NCBI RefSeq assembly: GCF_000143535.2
Contig: NC_037318.1
Span: 1,984,001-2,048,000, forward strand
Origin: Botrytis cinerea B05.10
Lineage: Eukaryota; Ascomycota; Leotiomycetes; Helotiales; Sclerotiniaceae
Length of the DNA stretch: 64,000 nucleotides
Direction: 5' to 3'
The translations under genes and the position numbers were made by a program. A model generated the notes under the pieces. That model worked only from the letters and a program-made list of their open reading frames with translations. It was not told the DNA's origin and did no database searches. Shown here in pieces: positions 34,703-48,587 of this stretch. Position 1 is the first letter of the stretch. Each line of letters opens with the position of its first letter.

Positions 34703-35272
34703 TCCTATGGCGGCAGAATCCGTGGTAAACGAAGTGATTGCTTTGTCAATTATAATATAATCTAAGGGCATTAATTCTGTACTGAAGAAAAAAACGTTTT
34801 TAATAAATTAATATAATTAAACTTGTTTTCATATTCAATGAAGTTTATTCTAATCAATAAAATCTCAATGAATTTTTTGAATTTGAAAAGTTATTAAGTT
34901 TCAGTTTTAGGCATTTAATTTCAAATAAAAAAGTTTACTTATATTAGAATCAAATGATTTTTATATTTATTTGATACATTCTGTATTATATAATATAATG
35001 ATAAAATTTTTAATTAAAGAGTAAATCGAAAGCGAGATAAACAAATCCCTCTTTAAACTTTTAATTAAAACTTTTTATTCACTCTTTAATTCTATATTTG
35101 TTTTTATTTCTTTTCTCTTTAACTTCTATCTATCTCTTTAATCTTCTCCTATTTCCTATATACATACTCTTCCATTCACATTTCCTATTACTTTAATATT
35201 CAAAGATCTTAAAATCTTTAAGATCCTTTAAAACCCTTATTTTCTTATTTTCTATTAAAATTCAATAATAAA
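34703..35272 (+). mobile_element. Element A4: 3'-truncated A-family copy
   Basis: It starts TCCTATGGCGGCAGAATCC (one change from the family end CCCTRTGGYGGCAG). It stays alignable with A2 through the AAGCTTTTAATTAAAGA region and the CTATTAAAA-TCAATA stretch, then stops at 35272 where element B6 begins. The right terminus is missing. Confidence 0.65.
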
Positions 35273-35455
35273 CTAGCCATTGGGGAAAAAGGATTTTCAG
35301 ACTACGAATTTGATACGCGAACACTAGCGCACCAGAGTACCCCAGGTACCTATAAATAGCTTCTACATAGTACAATGAGAACTTCGTCCTTCTTTCACAC
35401 TTTCATCGTCACAGAATTCGTAGAAGTTTCTTTTTTCTTTTTAATTATCATAATA
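35273..35455 (-). mobile_element. Element B6 fragment, interrupted by a solo LTR
   Basis: It starts CTAGCCATTGGGGAAAAAGG and continues CAGACTACGAATT | AATTCGTAGAAGTTTCTTTT, the normal B sequence, split by a 103-bp insertion. Beyond about 35455 B homology stops. Confidence 0.65.
35311..35413. repeat. 103-bp solo LTR-like insertion, target duplication GAATT
   Basis: It begins TGATACGCGAACACTAGC and ends ...TTCATCGTCACA (TG...CA). GAATT is present on both sides (35306-35310 and 35414-35418), and the interrupted B sequence rejoins perfectly when it is removed. It contains a TATAAATAG box at 35351. Its base composition is normal, unlike all surrounding repeat DNA, so it arrived after or escaped RIP. 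It is unrelated in sequence to the 111-bp LTR family. Confidence 0.8.
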
Positions 35456-35837
35456 ATTCTGACAGTTGTTATAACGAATTAGTAATAGGCTATAAAATCA
35501 CTAAATATAGGCTATAATAGATTTATATCGGAGAGCGGTAAACGTCGAATTGGGGATTATCTCTTGTAGGTCTGTAGAGAATGATTACAAGTGTGAAGAT
35601 ACTGGGCATGTGTAAATCAAAGATGAAGTAGGCTTGTGATACTGCAATAAACTTCCTCACTCATAGCCAAAGATACATAAAACAGTCACAGGAAGTCAAG
35701 GCACAATAGATGATTTTTTTACTTTGAAATTGATTCATTAATGTGCGTGAAAATCTATGAAGCTACCTAACATTTATGATATCCTCATGTCCATGTTCCA
35801 CACCCGAAAAGCAAATGTCATCGCATCATGAATGAAT
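35456..35837. other. 3' flank of tef1
   Basis: Non-coding; presumably the 3' UTR and polyadenylation region of the elongation factor gene. No frames of interest. Confidence 0.5.
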
Positions 35838-37716
<1,879 letters not shown>

Positions 37717-37768
37717 TTTGATGGTTGTGTTTGTTTATTTGTGGAAGTTTTGTCTTCGTAAATAGATC

Positions 37769-37879
37769 TATCGAAAGAAGATGATATTAGTTGATCGATC
37801 TTCAAGAAGGTTGATGAAGAAGAAAAAGAAGAAGAGGAAGAGACCGATGGATGGAAGAATGGATGGAATTTAAACTTAC
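37769..37879 (-). promoter_or_regulatory. Intron in the tef1 5' UTR
   Basis: On the minus strand GTAAGTTT (37872-37879) and CTAATATC...TTTCGATAG (ending 37769) bound a 111-nt intron about 50 nt upstream of the ATG. Leader introns are common in fungal tef1 genes and often raise expression. Confidence 0.7.
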
Positions 37880-40800
37880 TGCACAGGTATGATTACTTGA
37901 ATCCAGGTATGTGCGACGAAGAAGGAAGAAGAAGAGTTTCGAGAGGATGGCGGGGTTTATAAAAAAAAAAGTTGATGTGTGCGGTACGCTAAGCGATAGA
38001 ATTTGAACGCTAGTTGGTGGGGTATATCATGTGACTCCAACCAAAACGCTTACTTTCCAGTCATTTACGACGGTCTGACTGGTCCGGTGAATATTGGAAG
38101 TGGATTCATTCTCATTTGCTACATTCACTCTTTTCTTTCACATCTAGCGTATGGCTAGCTGCTGTATGGTGGACTAGCTGAGACTAGCTATTTTGTGGTC
38201 ATAACTCATGAAAATCCCCAAAACAAAATAAGACAACCTTGAACGTCTAAGGGAAAGGTTCCCAGCAGAGAAAAAGCGAAAAAAAAAAGTGAAAAATGGT
38301 TCAAAAATGGGCCACAAAATGAAGGTTTTGCCCGGGAAAAAGAAGACAATGAGATAAATGTGGCGATTGGGACCATTGGGCTCCCAGGATGGCTCAGGCT
38401 CACAAGTTACAAGACTATTTCGTTGCTCGAGGACATCGTACATTAGGTTTTATCTTGATTATACGAAAGCCAATCACTCCCATTCAATTTTGCTCCTTCA
38501 TGCACCCAAGTGGAATCGATGAAATCAATGTGGATTCCCCAGCGGCAACCATCTGTACAAGCGGTTAGTGAATTCCTATCTTGATAGAATCCTTGACTCA
38601 AATTTTCATTCATTTTGGGATCTTTGGTGGAGGGGCAAGCAAATTTAGTGAGGGGCAATTCTGATATCATGCAACTGGATGCAAGAACGGCCTCCATGGC
38701 TTCAAGATTTGATCAATTTTGATGAAGTGTCACCGTGTTCTCACGACAAGTGGGTTCTCGTTGCATCACCTGCATCCATTCACTTGCAAATTTTCATGGT
38801 ACGTGAGGAGAAGTAACGAATATCAGTGGATAAATGGGAATTGAAACCCAAGATTATGATGCGAGTTTCGAAAGAAAAGAAAAAAAAGTATTCATTCACC
38901 CCCCACTTATCGCCAATCAGTTTTATATCTCTTGACATTTCCTGCACAACGAGGCTGGCGTCAGATTATTGAATGGAAGTACATATTCCATACTTGATGC
39001 GGTTATGGATGTTTCATCTGGCTTGAGATGAACAGTCGGGATCGTTTTTGGAATTCGAGTGTCATCCAAACGCAGTCAAGTCGACGGTAAGCTTATTCAC
39101 TCTTCAGTGGTGTGTGTGCAATCTGCATTATCTCACAGCAAGCTCGAGACAAGATGAAACAACAATAAATGCTGGTTGGTGGTGGGGCAGGAGACAAACT
39201 CCCTACCCCTCAACCTCCTCAATTGTTATCACGATACATTTACGAAAAGAACGGGGGAAGAAAACGTGAGGCTGGAAGAATACCCAGTTTTAGGATGAGC
39301 AGAACGACGACAATTCGACGTTTTATTAATGGACGAAAACGAACCGAACCCATCCACTCAACTCTTTTGCTTAGGTGAGCGGGGTATTCCTTTTTGACAG
39401 ATGGGATCAAAGGTGGGAAAGCCAAAGCTCTGGAAGGTACTCGGCAGATATAGTGTGGTGATGTTTTCCTCGCGATTTAAATCTCACGACGCAATGACTC
39501 TGGAGTAAGTCGATGGGTGAGAGAGTTCAAGGCTAAAGAAATGCTCAATATTGGAATGAGCCGGCAGACAGCAATTTGACGGATTTACATATGACTGAGA
39601 CGAAAATGAAGCTACAACCTTGACATCCGTCAGAAAGTTTCGGAATACAACACCTTGATAGGTTCGCCCGATGAAATTTTCATGATTTCAATACATCTGA
39701 ACCGAGCTAGAAATTGTTTGTACTCATCACGAGTCTGCAAACTCGACATCGTGGCTTTGGGTTGGATTGGGCAAATGTAAGTAAATTTGGGACTGCAGAT
39801 GTACAAATTTCCACAGCACTCGACAAGTGATCTTTCAACAAATGGAATTTGGAACAATCAACATGTGGGAAGGCGCAAGGCTGGGGAGATGCCCAAGTTC
39901 GCAAATGACAGTCCAGTGATTTACTTCTTATGGGTTGAGCCTTCGATTTTAACCTCGACGGCCCGGACACAAAGAACCCGCAACGAGCCATGAGGTGAGC
40001 GAATTCGAGCTCATGGAAATGCCAAACCTTGGAAGTTTCGGTAGGTGAAATCCGGTTAATTCATTATCATGTCAAGCTTGGACTGGCAGTTCATGCAGTA
40101 TCAGGAAGATCCGGCAGATGAGTCTTTGACAACTTGTCTCTTCCAAATCTTAATACCAGGGGTTTGGAGAAATTAACAAGTAGTTCATTCGATACACTCC
40201 TATTATTAAAACGAATACGAATTTACGATTCCGATGCGAAGCCCCGACAGCTGCGAACATGACGAGTTTCGAAACGAGTTGGCAGCTAAAAACGAGTCCA
40301 TGCCGAAAGATTCTCGAGTCTCCGGATGTCAAGTCCTGCTGGCACAAAGCAGAGCTCACGATGCCATCCGCAACTCAAAAATACATTTTTAATGTCAAAA
40401 AAACAAAGAATATAAGAAACTGGACCAGGAAGCATATCTCGCAGTTGAGAGAGAAGTGGATTCAACAATGTAGGTGCAATATAGGTATCAATGGGGATAA
40501 CGGAATTCCCATATGCTGGGCTAGTGCAATGAGCCCTGGGAATGCGAACTCCACATCCTTTATACGAGCATTGTCTCAAACGCAGCATTGATACATCAGG
40601 TTTCTACACTATGTACGCATTTTGGCCATCCCCCTTTCATCCTTACTTTTACCGAGTGCCAAGCAAAGATTTTGATCTTTCATACTAGTTTATCAACTGT
40701 TCAGTCTGAATGAGGAGGAAGAGAGGATTGCGGTTCCCATAGCTTGCATTCGGTGAAGAACGAGCAGCAACACCAGCAACAGTGGGTAGGATAAAACCCA

Positions 40801-43800
40801 ACTACTCAAGGCAACAGTCAGTACCTTGAGATATCAAGTCAGCTGGCTGATATATGCAATACCGTTCAAGCACCTAAGCTAGGTGATTTCTTCACTTCTT
40901 CATACTAATCTCACTAGCCTCGGTTTCTCAACTCATCGATCCAAATTTGTCACCACTTTTCACTCATCACTCTACTCATCCTTGGACCTCTATTTCGTGC
41001 CATATTCGAACCGTTCCTTAAGCTCAAATATTTCCTTGTATATCCACTTCTGTGTTTCAAGCCTGAAGACCGCTGAAGGATAGACTTACGAATGGAAGGA
41101 GAAAGCGGCATTCGAGAGTTTCCGCTATAGTCTTTAAGGGTGTATGAGGAATCACAGTGTGGTGGGTCTGAGAATGAATTTTGGGTATATGATCTTGCCT
41201 ACACAGTGTTATGCATTGATCTGATCCAAACCGCTTCTTTGCTAGGAGTTTTGGCTGCATGGGGAATGCCACCATGAAGTTCATATGTCTGGATGTGGAT
41301 GTGGATTGAATTGTCACAAGTTTTGACTTCGTAAATGCCAGAATCATGTACACAGTCTTTCACGTATCAAACCAACAATTACATTCATGAGCATGGCTAT
41401 ACGGTTATCTCCAGCTCATAGCTGAGGGGGTTCAATCGTCGTAACACGAGATTTCCGAGACCCTAGAAAAATATACAGGGCAGTCTGAAGACAGGCATAC
41501 TCCTCCACTAAGTTAATAATTTAATTGCGAACCCATTGGAACAAGTGCAACTATTTTTTGGTTGTATTGTATTTAGTTGTAGATCCTGTCCTGCGCCTTT
41601 TAATACTGGTATGGTATAGGTATAGATATAGATACCTAAAAAGTTCATCTGAGAGTACCTAGTCATCTCTTGACAGAACCAGCGCGGAGTACGGAATAAG
41701 TACGTCTCCGATCAAATCTGCTTTTCCAATTCATTGTCAGTCGGTTTTGTCATACGTAGAGTATGAAACATGTGGAAGCAAAGCCGATCTGATACTCTTT
41801 AGCTAGGTATTCTTACTGGTTTTTTCTTCTTCTATCTCTTCGACTTTTATTTCCGGTTTCCGGTTTGCAGATTTGAATTATTGGTTTTTGTGGACTTCTT
41901 CAAGTGGTCACTGTTCATTTTGACTTATACATGAACATCCCTCCAAGTACAATATCACCGGGTAGCTTCACTGTTCAATTCCCCATTACTTTGAGTCTTA
42001 AACCTAGCGAGAAAAATGCAGAGTTATTTCTAGTTCGATTTCGCTATGGCTTTGTGGGGAATCTCTCTGCTATCAGCATACCGCTAGTTATGATATCTCG
42101 CCGTCTTCGTCAAAAATGATCTTTTCTCTGGGTAGCTTTTATGATGGTAGCTTCCAACGATTTTATACAATAGAAATTCCTAATCAAGGAGGCAGGAAGT
42201 AGCTTTGGCGAGGAAGTTTTTGTTGAAGGGATTAGGAATGGAGATTTTTTTTTTGTGGTAGTCCTGGTGTATAATATTTGGTATGTCAAAACTGCCAATA
42301 TCACTTACTATGTATTCATGTAAAAATCAACTCTAAGATATTCGACTTCCAGTGACCAATTTATCGATTCCGAAAGTTCGATTCTAATTTACCTCATAGT
42401 TATCTATCGCAATGTACTTATCTCAACTTCAACAAGCTACCGTCGCAAGATGCAGCTGACATGCTAGCATATAATCTAAAAGGAGCCAGAAACCCAGCAT
42501 AACTTTCACAAGTCCCTACAAACAAAGAACGTAAAACTCTTCTCAATTGCTTCCTATTAGGTTCAGTGTGTGCATCCACCTGCTAACTGACACTCGCCAA
42601 TTCTCGTAGGGTCATACTGTACCTTACGCAAAAGTAACCCTTGCGCTGGACCGCTTATTCAGACGAATATCCTCGAATATTGGAATCTGAAAAGGAAATT
42701 TAACGCCACGCCCTTCTAATTCTGCCAGGCAGATTACGTTTGATCACTACGAGAATCAATAATTTACCTTGGTCGAGTGGTCTATGTGTGGACAATATTG
42801 TTACAGCACCTCATCCATCCTCCCCTATCTAAAATCACTTACAGCCCAGCTCCAAGATTCAAGAAACCCACCGGGACTTGGAATAACGGGAAGTTTTCTA
42901 GATATCACTCGACGCGTCAAAAACAAGTTGTATCCATCAAAATTCATCTTTCAACCACTAGAAAACATGCGCCTCAAACGAGCCCCACACATCAGAACGC
43001 ATCTCTAATACCAACCTCGTACAAATCCCTAATATCTTCTACGGCCACGAAAGTTAACACATAGAATATGTATGATGCTATACCACAACCGCCACCGCCA
43101 CCACCACCACGTTCGATTCCTTCATCAATATCTTCCTCGCCTTTCCCCGGTTGAATATATCGGGTTCTCTGTCCGACATTTTCAATATGACACATTGTTC
43201 TGAGCGTCTATCTATCATATATCATCTTATATGTTTTCAGAATGAAGAATAAAATTGAGTGTTATGTATATGTATGGTATTCTAGGATATGCGGAAATTT
43301 TTTGGAATGGACGGAGAAGAAGCTTGTGTGAGTGAGAGAGTGAGAGAGGGGTTGGTGGGGAAATGATATGATGATGGGGATTTTTGGGGGGCGGGGAGGA
43401 TGGATTAGTTGGATTTTGGGGGTGGGGTGCTTGGGGTTGGAGGTTAGGGGCATGGAATTTGTAGAGGTTGCAATTTTTTTCGATGGGTTTGTTGGATGCA
43501 GATTGCTTGAGGATTTTGAGTACTTGATGTGTGTGTGGGATGAGTAGTTTTAGTTGGGTTCGAAACTGTAGAGATGCGATACGATGATTTTGTTTTCATC
43601 CTCAGGAATGCGCGTGGGAGAGTTGGAGATAGAGATCTAAATAGAGATAAAGGGGTTTGAAGTTGAGATTGACTAGACTGCTGTTTAAGCTCCAGTAACA
43701 CTATTCATACATAGCACGAATAAATCATAACCCATCCTACCTCACTTGGTTATTCTACTTTTTTATGTTACGGATATTCTGGAATTTGAAGAATTGATAA

Positions 43801-44765
43801 TATGTTCATGTATATTTACTCTTTGATTAATATTATACATTACCCGCGCTTGGTTGATATGACATCGAAATGCAAATTGATGTATATTTCTGATTGCGAA
43901 TAACGAATTAAATGAGACTGAAATCATTTCATCACATCTAGAAATATCTACACAAGTTACTAGGAGTGTTTTATTTTACTTCCATACATTCTCAATGCAT
44001 AACAGGATTCGGTGATCTGCTAATTCCTAAATGCGCGCGATTTATACTTCGTTTCCCCCTTTCTTATACCAACACACTCTCTTTCTCCTTTATTAAATAC
44101 ATCCGCACAGCTACCACACATTCTCTCCACCAATATTCTTCCCTCCCTCCCTGTTTGCAACCCTCACATTATTCTACTCCCGCATACATACATACATACA
44201 TACATACATACATACATACATACATACATACATACATAATATATAATACAGTTTCTCATAACATAACAATCCAAAATCATCTCCATAGTATGGATAGCCC
44301 ATAGAGTAGTGCCTAGCACAAGACATCTTACCAGAGAAGTGATTGATAGAGATCGGTGTTATTGATTTTGATGGGGAATCTGTTTCGCTAGTTCAGTTTT
44401 ACTGATCAGGAAGTAAAGAAGACACTTCGTTGATGCACGGGGGTGATGTGTGGGAATCGCTCTGGCTGGTGATTGGGGGTCTTGGCTGGATGGTTGGATG
44501 AATGGGTTATTGTTGTTATATATGCTGGTGCATTGTGGCTTAATGAGATAATACGTGATAGGTCGCTTGAGGATCATTACTATTTCTCCATCTGCGGGAA
44601 AACTAAAATTTTGAATGCAATGTAGTGTTAAAGGGGAAGCAACGGAGGATTATTTAAGATGCATAATCATCAAGACATTTTGTCTTTTTTCTTAAGAAAA
44701 GATTAAGACTGGGCTTCAGAGAGTGGTTGAGTGAGAGTTGGCATTTTCGAGATGACTTTGTGTGC
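37880..44765. other. Nearly 7-kb gene-poor region
   Basis: The first few hundred bases are the tef1 promoter. After that I found no frame with recognisable protein character on either strand; all frames are short and most overlap antisense. Composition is normal and not RIP-like, so it is not a decayed transposon. 38900-40100 contains loosely similar blocks (CCGGCAGA..., ATGAGC..GACGACAATT) that could be old duplications. It may hold non-coding transcripts or long regulatory regions. Confidence 0.4.
44183..44238. repeat. (CATA)n microsatellite, 14 units
   Basis: Perfect tetranucleotide repeat in non-coding DNA. Confidence 0.97.
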
Positions 44766-45620
44766 TTAGTTGTGGGTTTGGAGGTGCGGTTTTGGATGAG
44801 AGGCAATGTGGTAGATGTATCTGCTTCGAAAAGATGCGAGCCCGAGTGTTTCGGAAACTACAATGGTTCTCAAGCCTGGAATTAGCTTTTCAAATGTTAG
44901 CTAGATGATTTGGAGACTTGGATAGTATAGATGTAGATAGAACATACCTTAAAGAAGTCATCCAGAGTGACAGAATACGCCACCACGCCAAATTCTCTAC
45001 CAACTTCCTGTTGGTCGTGATAATAACACCCTGAATGATGTTTATGAGCGTGTGAGATGTAGAAGCCTCCTATTCTTTCATCTTTTAACAAGCTCACTTA
45101 TGGTGACCCTAGCAAGCCGGTGATTGGTTCGGTGGCGGAGTGATATAAAACTGATACTCTGTTAGTACCTGTCTATCGGTTTTGGATATTTTAAGCTTAC
45201 AGTTGCTACCATTTATCAATATCCCTCGGCGTAAAGGGTGAATTTGTTGGTGTTGATCGTGGCATTGGTCATGAAACTTCTCATTGTAGAAAGAGCTGGT
45301 GAGGGTGGTGGAAGCGGGCGTGCCCTCGGCGTCTACCCATATCTCACCCTACTACATCTCTGCATCGGTTAGTTGTCACACGAATCTTGTTGTATGTTGC
45401 TACGCAGTTTAATTCCTCTTTGAAAATTCTTCTTCAATGATCAGCTCCGGAAATTTTCCTCTATCGTTATACCTGACCACTCTAGCTGCTTCCTCAATTA
45501 CCTTCTCCTCGCCCTTTGATCGTGAACCGGGATTTTCGCAATTCTTTTTATGTTACCGGAATATCTGTTGGATATTATCACTTTATACAAATCAAAGCCT
45601 ATAGTTTGTCTCTACATTCA
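44766..45620 (-). pseudogene. Unrecognised spliced gene candidate with an in-frame stop
   Basis: On the minus strand, blocks 45201-45345, 44948-45150 and 44766-44885 join in one frame through two introns: 45151-45200 (GTAAGC...TATCAG, with TACTAAC 14 nt before the acceptor) and 44886-44947 (GTATGT...AAAAG, with GCTAAC). The reading includes GEIWVDAEGTPASTTLTSSF, LYHSATEPITGLLGSP, then TAA (45098-45100), and continues in the same frame with ERIGGFYISHAHKHHSGCYY, QQEVGREFGVVAYSVTLDDF and LIPGLRTIVVSETLGLASF. The stop is one C-to-T change from CAA. Upstream, another open stretch (about 45430-45620: FDLYKVIISNRYSGNIKK, VIEEAARVVRYNDRGKFPEL) may be an earlier exon, but I could not join it cleanly. 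No family is recognised. It could be a pseudogene or a wrong base in the assembly. Confidence 0.4.
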
Positions 45621-46360
45621 GTAAACTGCTCTTCAGGGCTTGAGAAGATCTTTGGGTTAGGCAGTTGATATCAGGTCAAATTACTAAGAAGCCTGTGCAA
45701 AAATCACTCGAACGGGAGACAGTGACGTTGCGAGCCCAACAAAATACTTAAATAAGCACGTGTATAGAGATATTATTGAGAGAGGGTACATATAATCTTC
45801 TATCAACATTGGACAATGTTGTTGCAATCTGACATGCTCTGTTAGCCAGGCAGGTCAATTGATTACCGTCACTCATGTAATCGTGTGAAGATGCAAAGAA
45901 TGTACAGCCACTAAATTACGGCCAAGTGAATGACCAGATCCTGTCGACATTTATGATACATCCATATTCTGTAGAACAGAGTGAATATAGCCGGAGGCGA
46001 ACCCCATGGGGTCCAATATCCAATTTTCTGGCCGTACCTCCTACTATAGACTATCAATCAATCGCATCAGCGTGGGTTCGCTAAATTTACTACACTACAG
46101 CTACAGACGGTCACTAGGCTCTGGTTTCTGACCGTACAGAAGAAATTTTAGTACTTAAGCAACTGGATTTCCCCTCCCAAAATCTCTTTTTACTTACAAC
46201 ATCTTCTTCTGGTTGACTACTACTTGACTTCATCACACTCAAAACGAAAGTATTCGATCCACCTACATCACACTTTATCATAATACTTCCAACAAAACAG
46301 TTACATTTCAACACCTTTATCAAACACTTACCCAATACCAAAACCTTTCCAAATATCAAA

Positions 46361-46984
46361 ATGGGAGCCAAAAATGCTCGTGGCACCGCTGCCAATGTAC
46401 GCCCATCCGCAGCTATGTTTGCTGAGATTGCTAGAAAGCAACAAGTTGCATCCGACATTGCCCAAGCTGCCAAAGTTCTTGCAGCTCAGCCTTTTGATTT
46501 GAGCACACTTGCTTCCCACCCTGCTATCGTGGTCTTTGGTGTTAATGATATTGGCATTCGAATCGACAAGAATACGGACATGAAGACACTCCTCGAGGTC
46601 CTGCCACAGTACCAACCTCATGTCAAGAACATGGCCATCGAAATCCACACTCCTGCCCCACATAGGGAGGCTCGTGAAAAGGTTACGAGCAGACTTGAAT
46701 CGATGAAATCATTCTATGATGTCATCAATGGATTCAAATGGATTCACCTCGATGCAAATGTATTCCTCGATACTTACAACTTCCCGCAGATGAAATTGGC
46801 GGCTGGCCTTTGGGGCTTGAACCGCAAGAGCTGGAAGTTAACCTATGAGATTCATGGATTTGAAGGCGACTACGTGAAGGTAACTGATGGCTCTGAGTTC
46901 GGTCGTAGGTTATCGGGCGTCTATAAGAAGGAGTTCTTGAACGAACCCAAAGAACCAAAAGAGGCCAAAACCCCAGAGGAATAG
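46361..46984 (+). CDS. Protein of unknown function, 207 aa
   Basis: Single exon with a strong start context (ATCAAAATGGG). The N-terminus (MGAKNARGTAANVRPSAAMF) is basic and Ala-rich; residues about 18-50 are helical (AEIARKQQVASDIAQAAKVLAAQPFDL). A central part (PAIVVFGVNDIGIRID...MKTLLEVLPQY) looks like a folded alpha/beta segment. The C-terminus has a Lys/Glu/Pro tail (EPKEPKEAKTPEE). There is no signal peptide or membrane helix. I do not recognise the family. Codon use and the clean frame suggest a real, expressed gene. It is flanked by long non-coding DNA on both sides. Confidence 0.7.
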   Translation: MGAKNARGTAANVRPSAAMFAEIARKQQVASDIAQAAKVLAAQPFDLSTLASHPAIVVFGVNDIGIRIDKNTDMKTLLEVLPQYQPHVKNMAIEIHTPAPHREAREKVTSRLESMKSFYDVINGFKWIHLDANVFLDTYNFPQMKLAAGLWGLNRKSWKLTYEIHGFEGDYVKVTDGSEFGRRLSGVYKKEFLNEPKEPKEAKTPEE

Positions 46985-48587
46985 ATTTCATATCTGCGGA
47001 TGAACTCTAGTAACTCGGCCTTGTTCGAAAAGGTTCGGGTATATTTTTCGGGAGGAAGGGACGGCGACGGCTAAGATTGCAGACAGTTTAGGGACAATCC
47101 TGGGAAAGTTTCTTACAAAGATGAATTCCGGGGTACTTTTGAGGGGTTACAGGTTGCAAGCGCGTGGCAGGAATGTTGGCACGGTTCATCTTTTTATTTC
47201 CTTTCTTTGCTTGATTGGCTTTCAGGTCACATAATAAAATGTAGCTTGCAGAATGGTCTCAAATTCTCTGCAATTACACCAAAAAAATTAATAAAAACTC
47301 TCTCACATATGACGTTTCCCCACAATTCACTTACGAAATTGAAGTTCGCCGTGCACTGTGAGACACTGAATCAAAGAATTATAGGATTTGTGATAGATTT
47401 TTAAAAATTCAAGCATTATATTGTGAGCTCTCGCTTGATCCTGCGACTAGCAGGCTTGGAGGGATTCTTAAAAAAAAGAGATATTGACGCAGCTATTTAA
47501 CAAAGCCTGTTGTCAAAAACCGCATACTATGACAGTTTTGCCGTGATTTCTTTGGAATATGAAAGCATGCAAGATTTAATCACCAATTTCAATGTTCCTT
47601 GGCCTCCTTGCTGCCTCCTTCTCCATGAACTAGATGGATGAAAGGAGTCATCTCACGAAAACTACATGACTATGATTGAATAATTGAATTCTTACGCCCA
47701 GCCCGCTCTGAGCCATTGATACCCTGGCTTTAATTAACAAATGAAGAATATTTTTTACCAAAAAACAAGTCAGACGTGGCATAATGGTTACTGAACCAAG
47801 TAGAAACTAATCCACGTGATATGTTTGTTCTAATTCACAGCCTTTGTCAACCACGATCTCTAATTTTAATTGCAGGTTGCAATACAATAATTGGCCCTGT
47901 AAGAATTCCATCAAGTTCTAGCGTCCAATAAGATTATCCAGATATCATGTATACAGATATGAATTGCTTTCTTTGAACTCAACCTCACCTTCATCGCCAG
48001 AGAGAAAGCCTCGCCATGCCCCAAATTCGAGTGGACTGAAGTTACTCCAAAGACGGAAGTCTGGAGGCATACTTACTCAAACACGTCTTGCAAGCACGCT
48101 ATTTTATAACTTTCAAAGCAGTAAGTCTGTTGCGTTGAATCCACTTGTCGCGCTGAAGATTGTTTCTCGTGTGAGGTTTGAGGCGCGGTGGGGAGAGTAT
48201 TTTGGTAAAATCACGTGAACTTGGATCTAGTAGCCCCTTCTGAAAGCTGCGATGTAGTTTTTACAATGATCATTTTGCAATTTTTGACATTTCAAGCTAT
48301 TGAAGCTTTCTTATTACTTCAGTACTTAAGGTATGGCAAGTGGCTCGACTAACATTCTCTTCGTCCTTCAAAATATGTGGAGGCACTCAGACTTTGACAT
48401 CTAAACCTCACTTTAAATCACGCCTGCATCTTGCTCAATTTTAGCATGCTGATCTTCCAAGTGGAATATTTAAATTCATTCCGCTAACTTATAAGATATT
48501 TCCGTCCCCAAAGTTCCATGCTTTTATTTAAAAAGTGGAATTTATCGCGAAATTCTCATAACCGTACTACCCTTTTCATCCTTTTCG
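46985..48587. other. Intergenic region, no gene recognised
   Basis: Frames at 47207-47404 and 47964-48218 are short and uninformative. The region contains the 3' end of the 207-aa gene and the 3' end of the minus-strand small-protein gene. Confidence 0.45.

Noticed and set aside
40259..41353. Several 66-110-codon frames on both strands
   Set aside because: They are mutually antisense, with no start context, family resemblance or splice partners.
44183..44238. CRISPR-like regular repeats
   Set aside because: It is a simple (CATA)14 microsatellite. No CRISPR array exists in the window, and none is expected in a fungus.
47964..48218. 84-codon frame
   Set aside because: Ser/Arg-rich composition without homology or good context.
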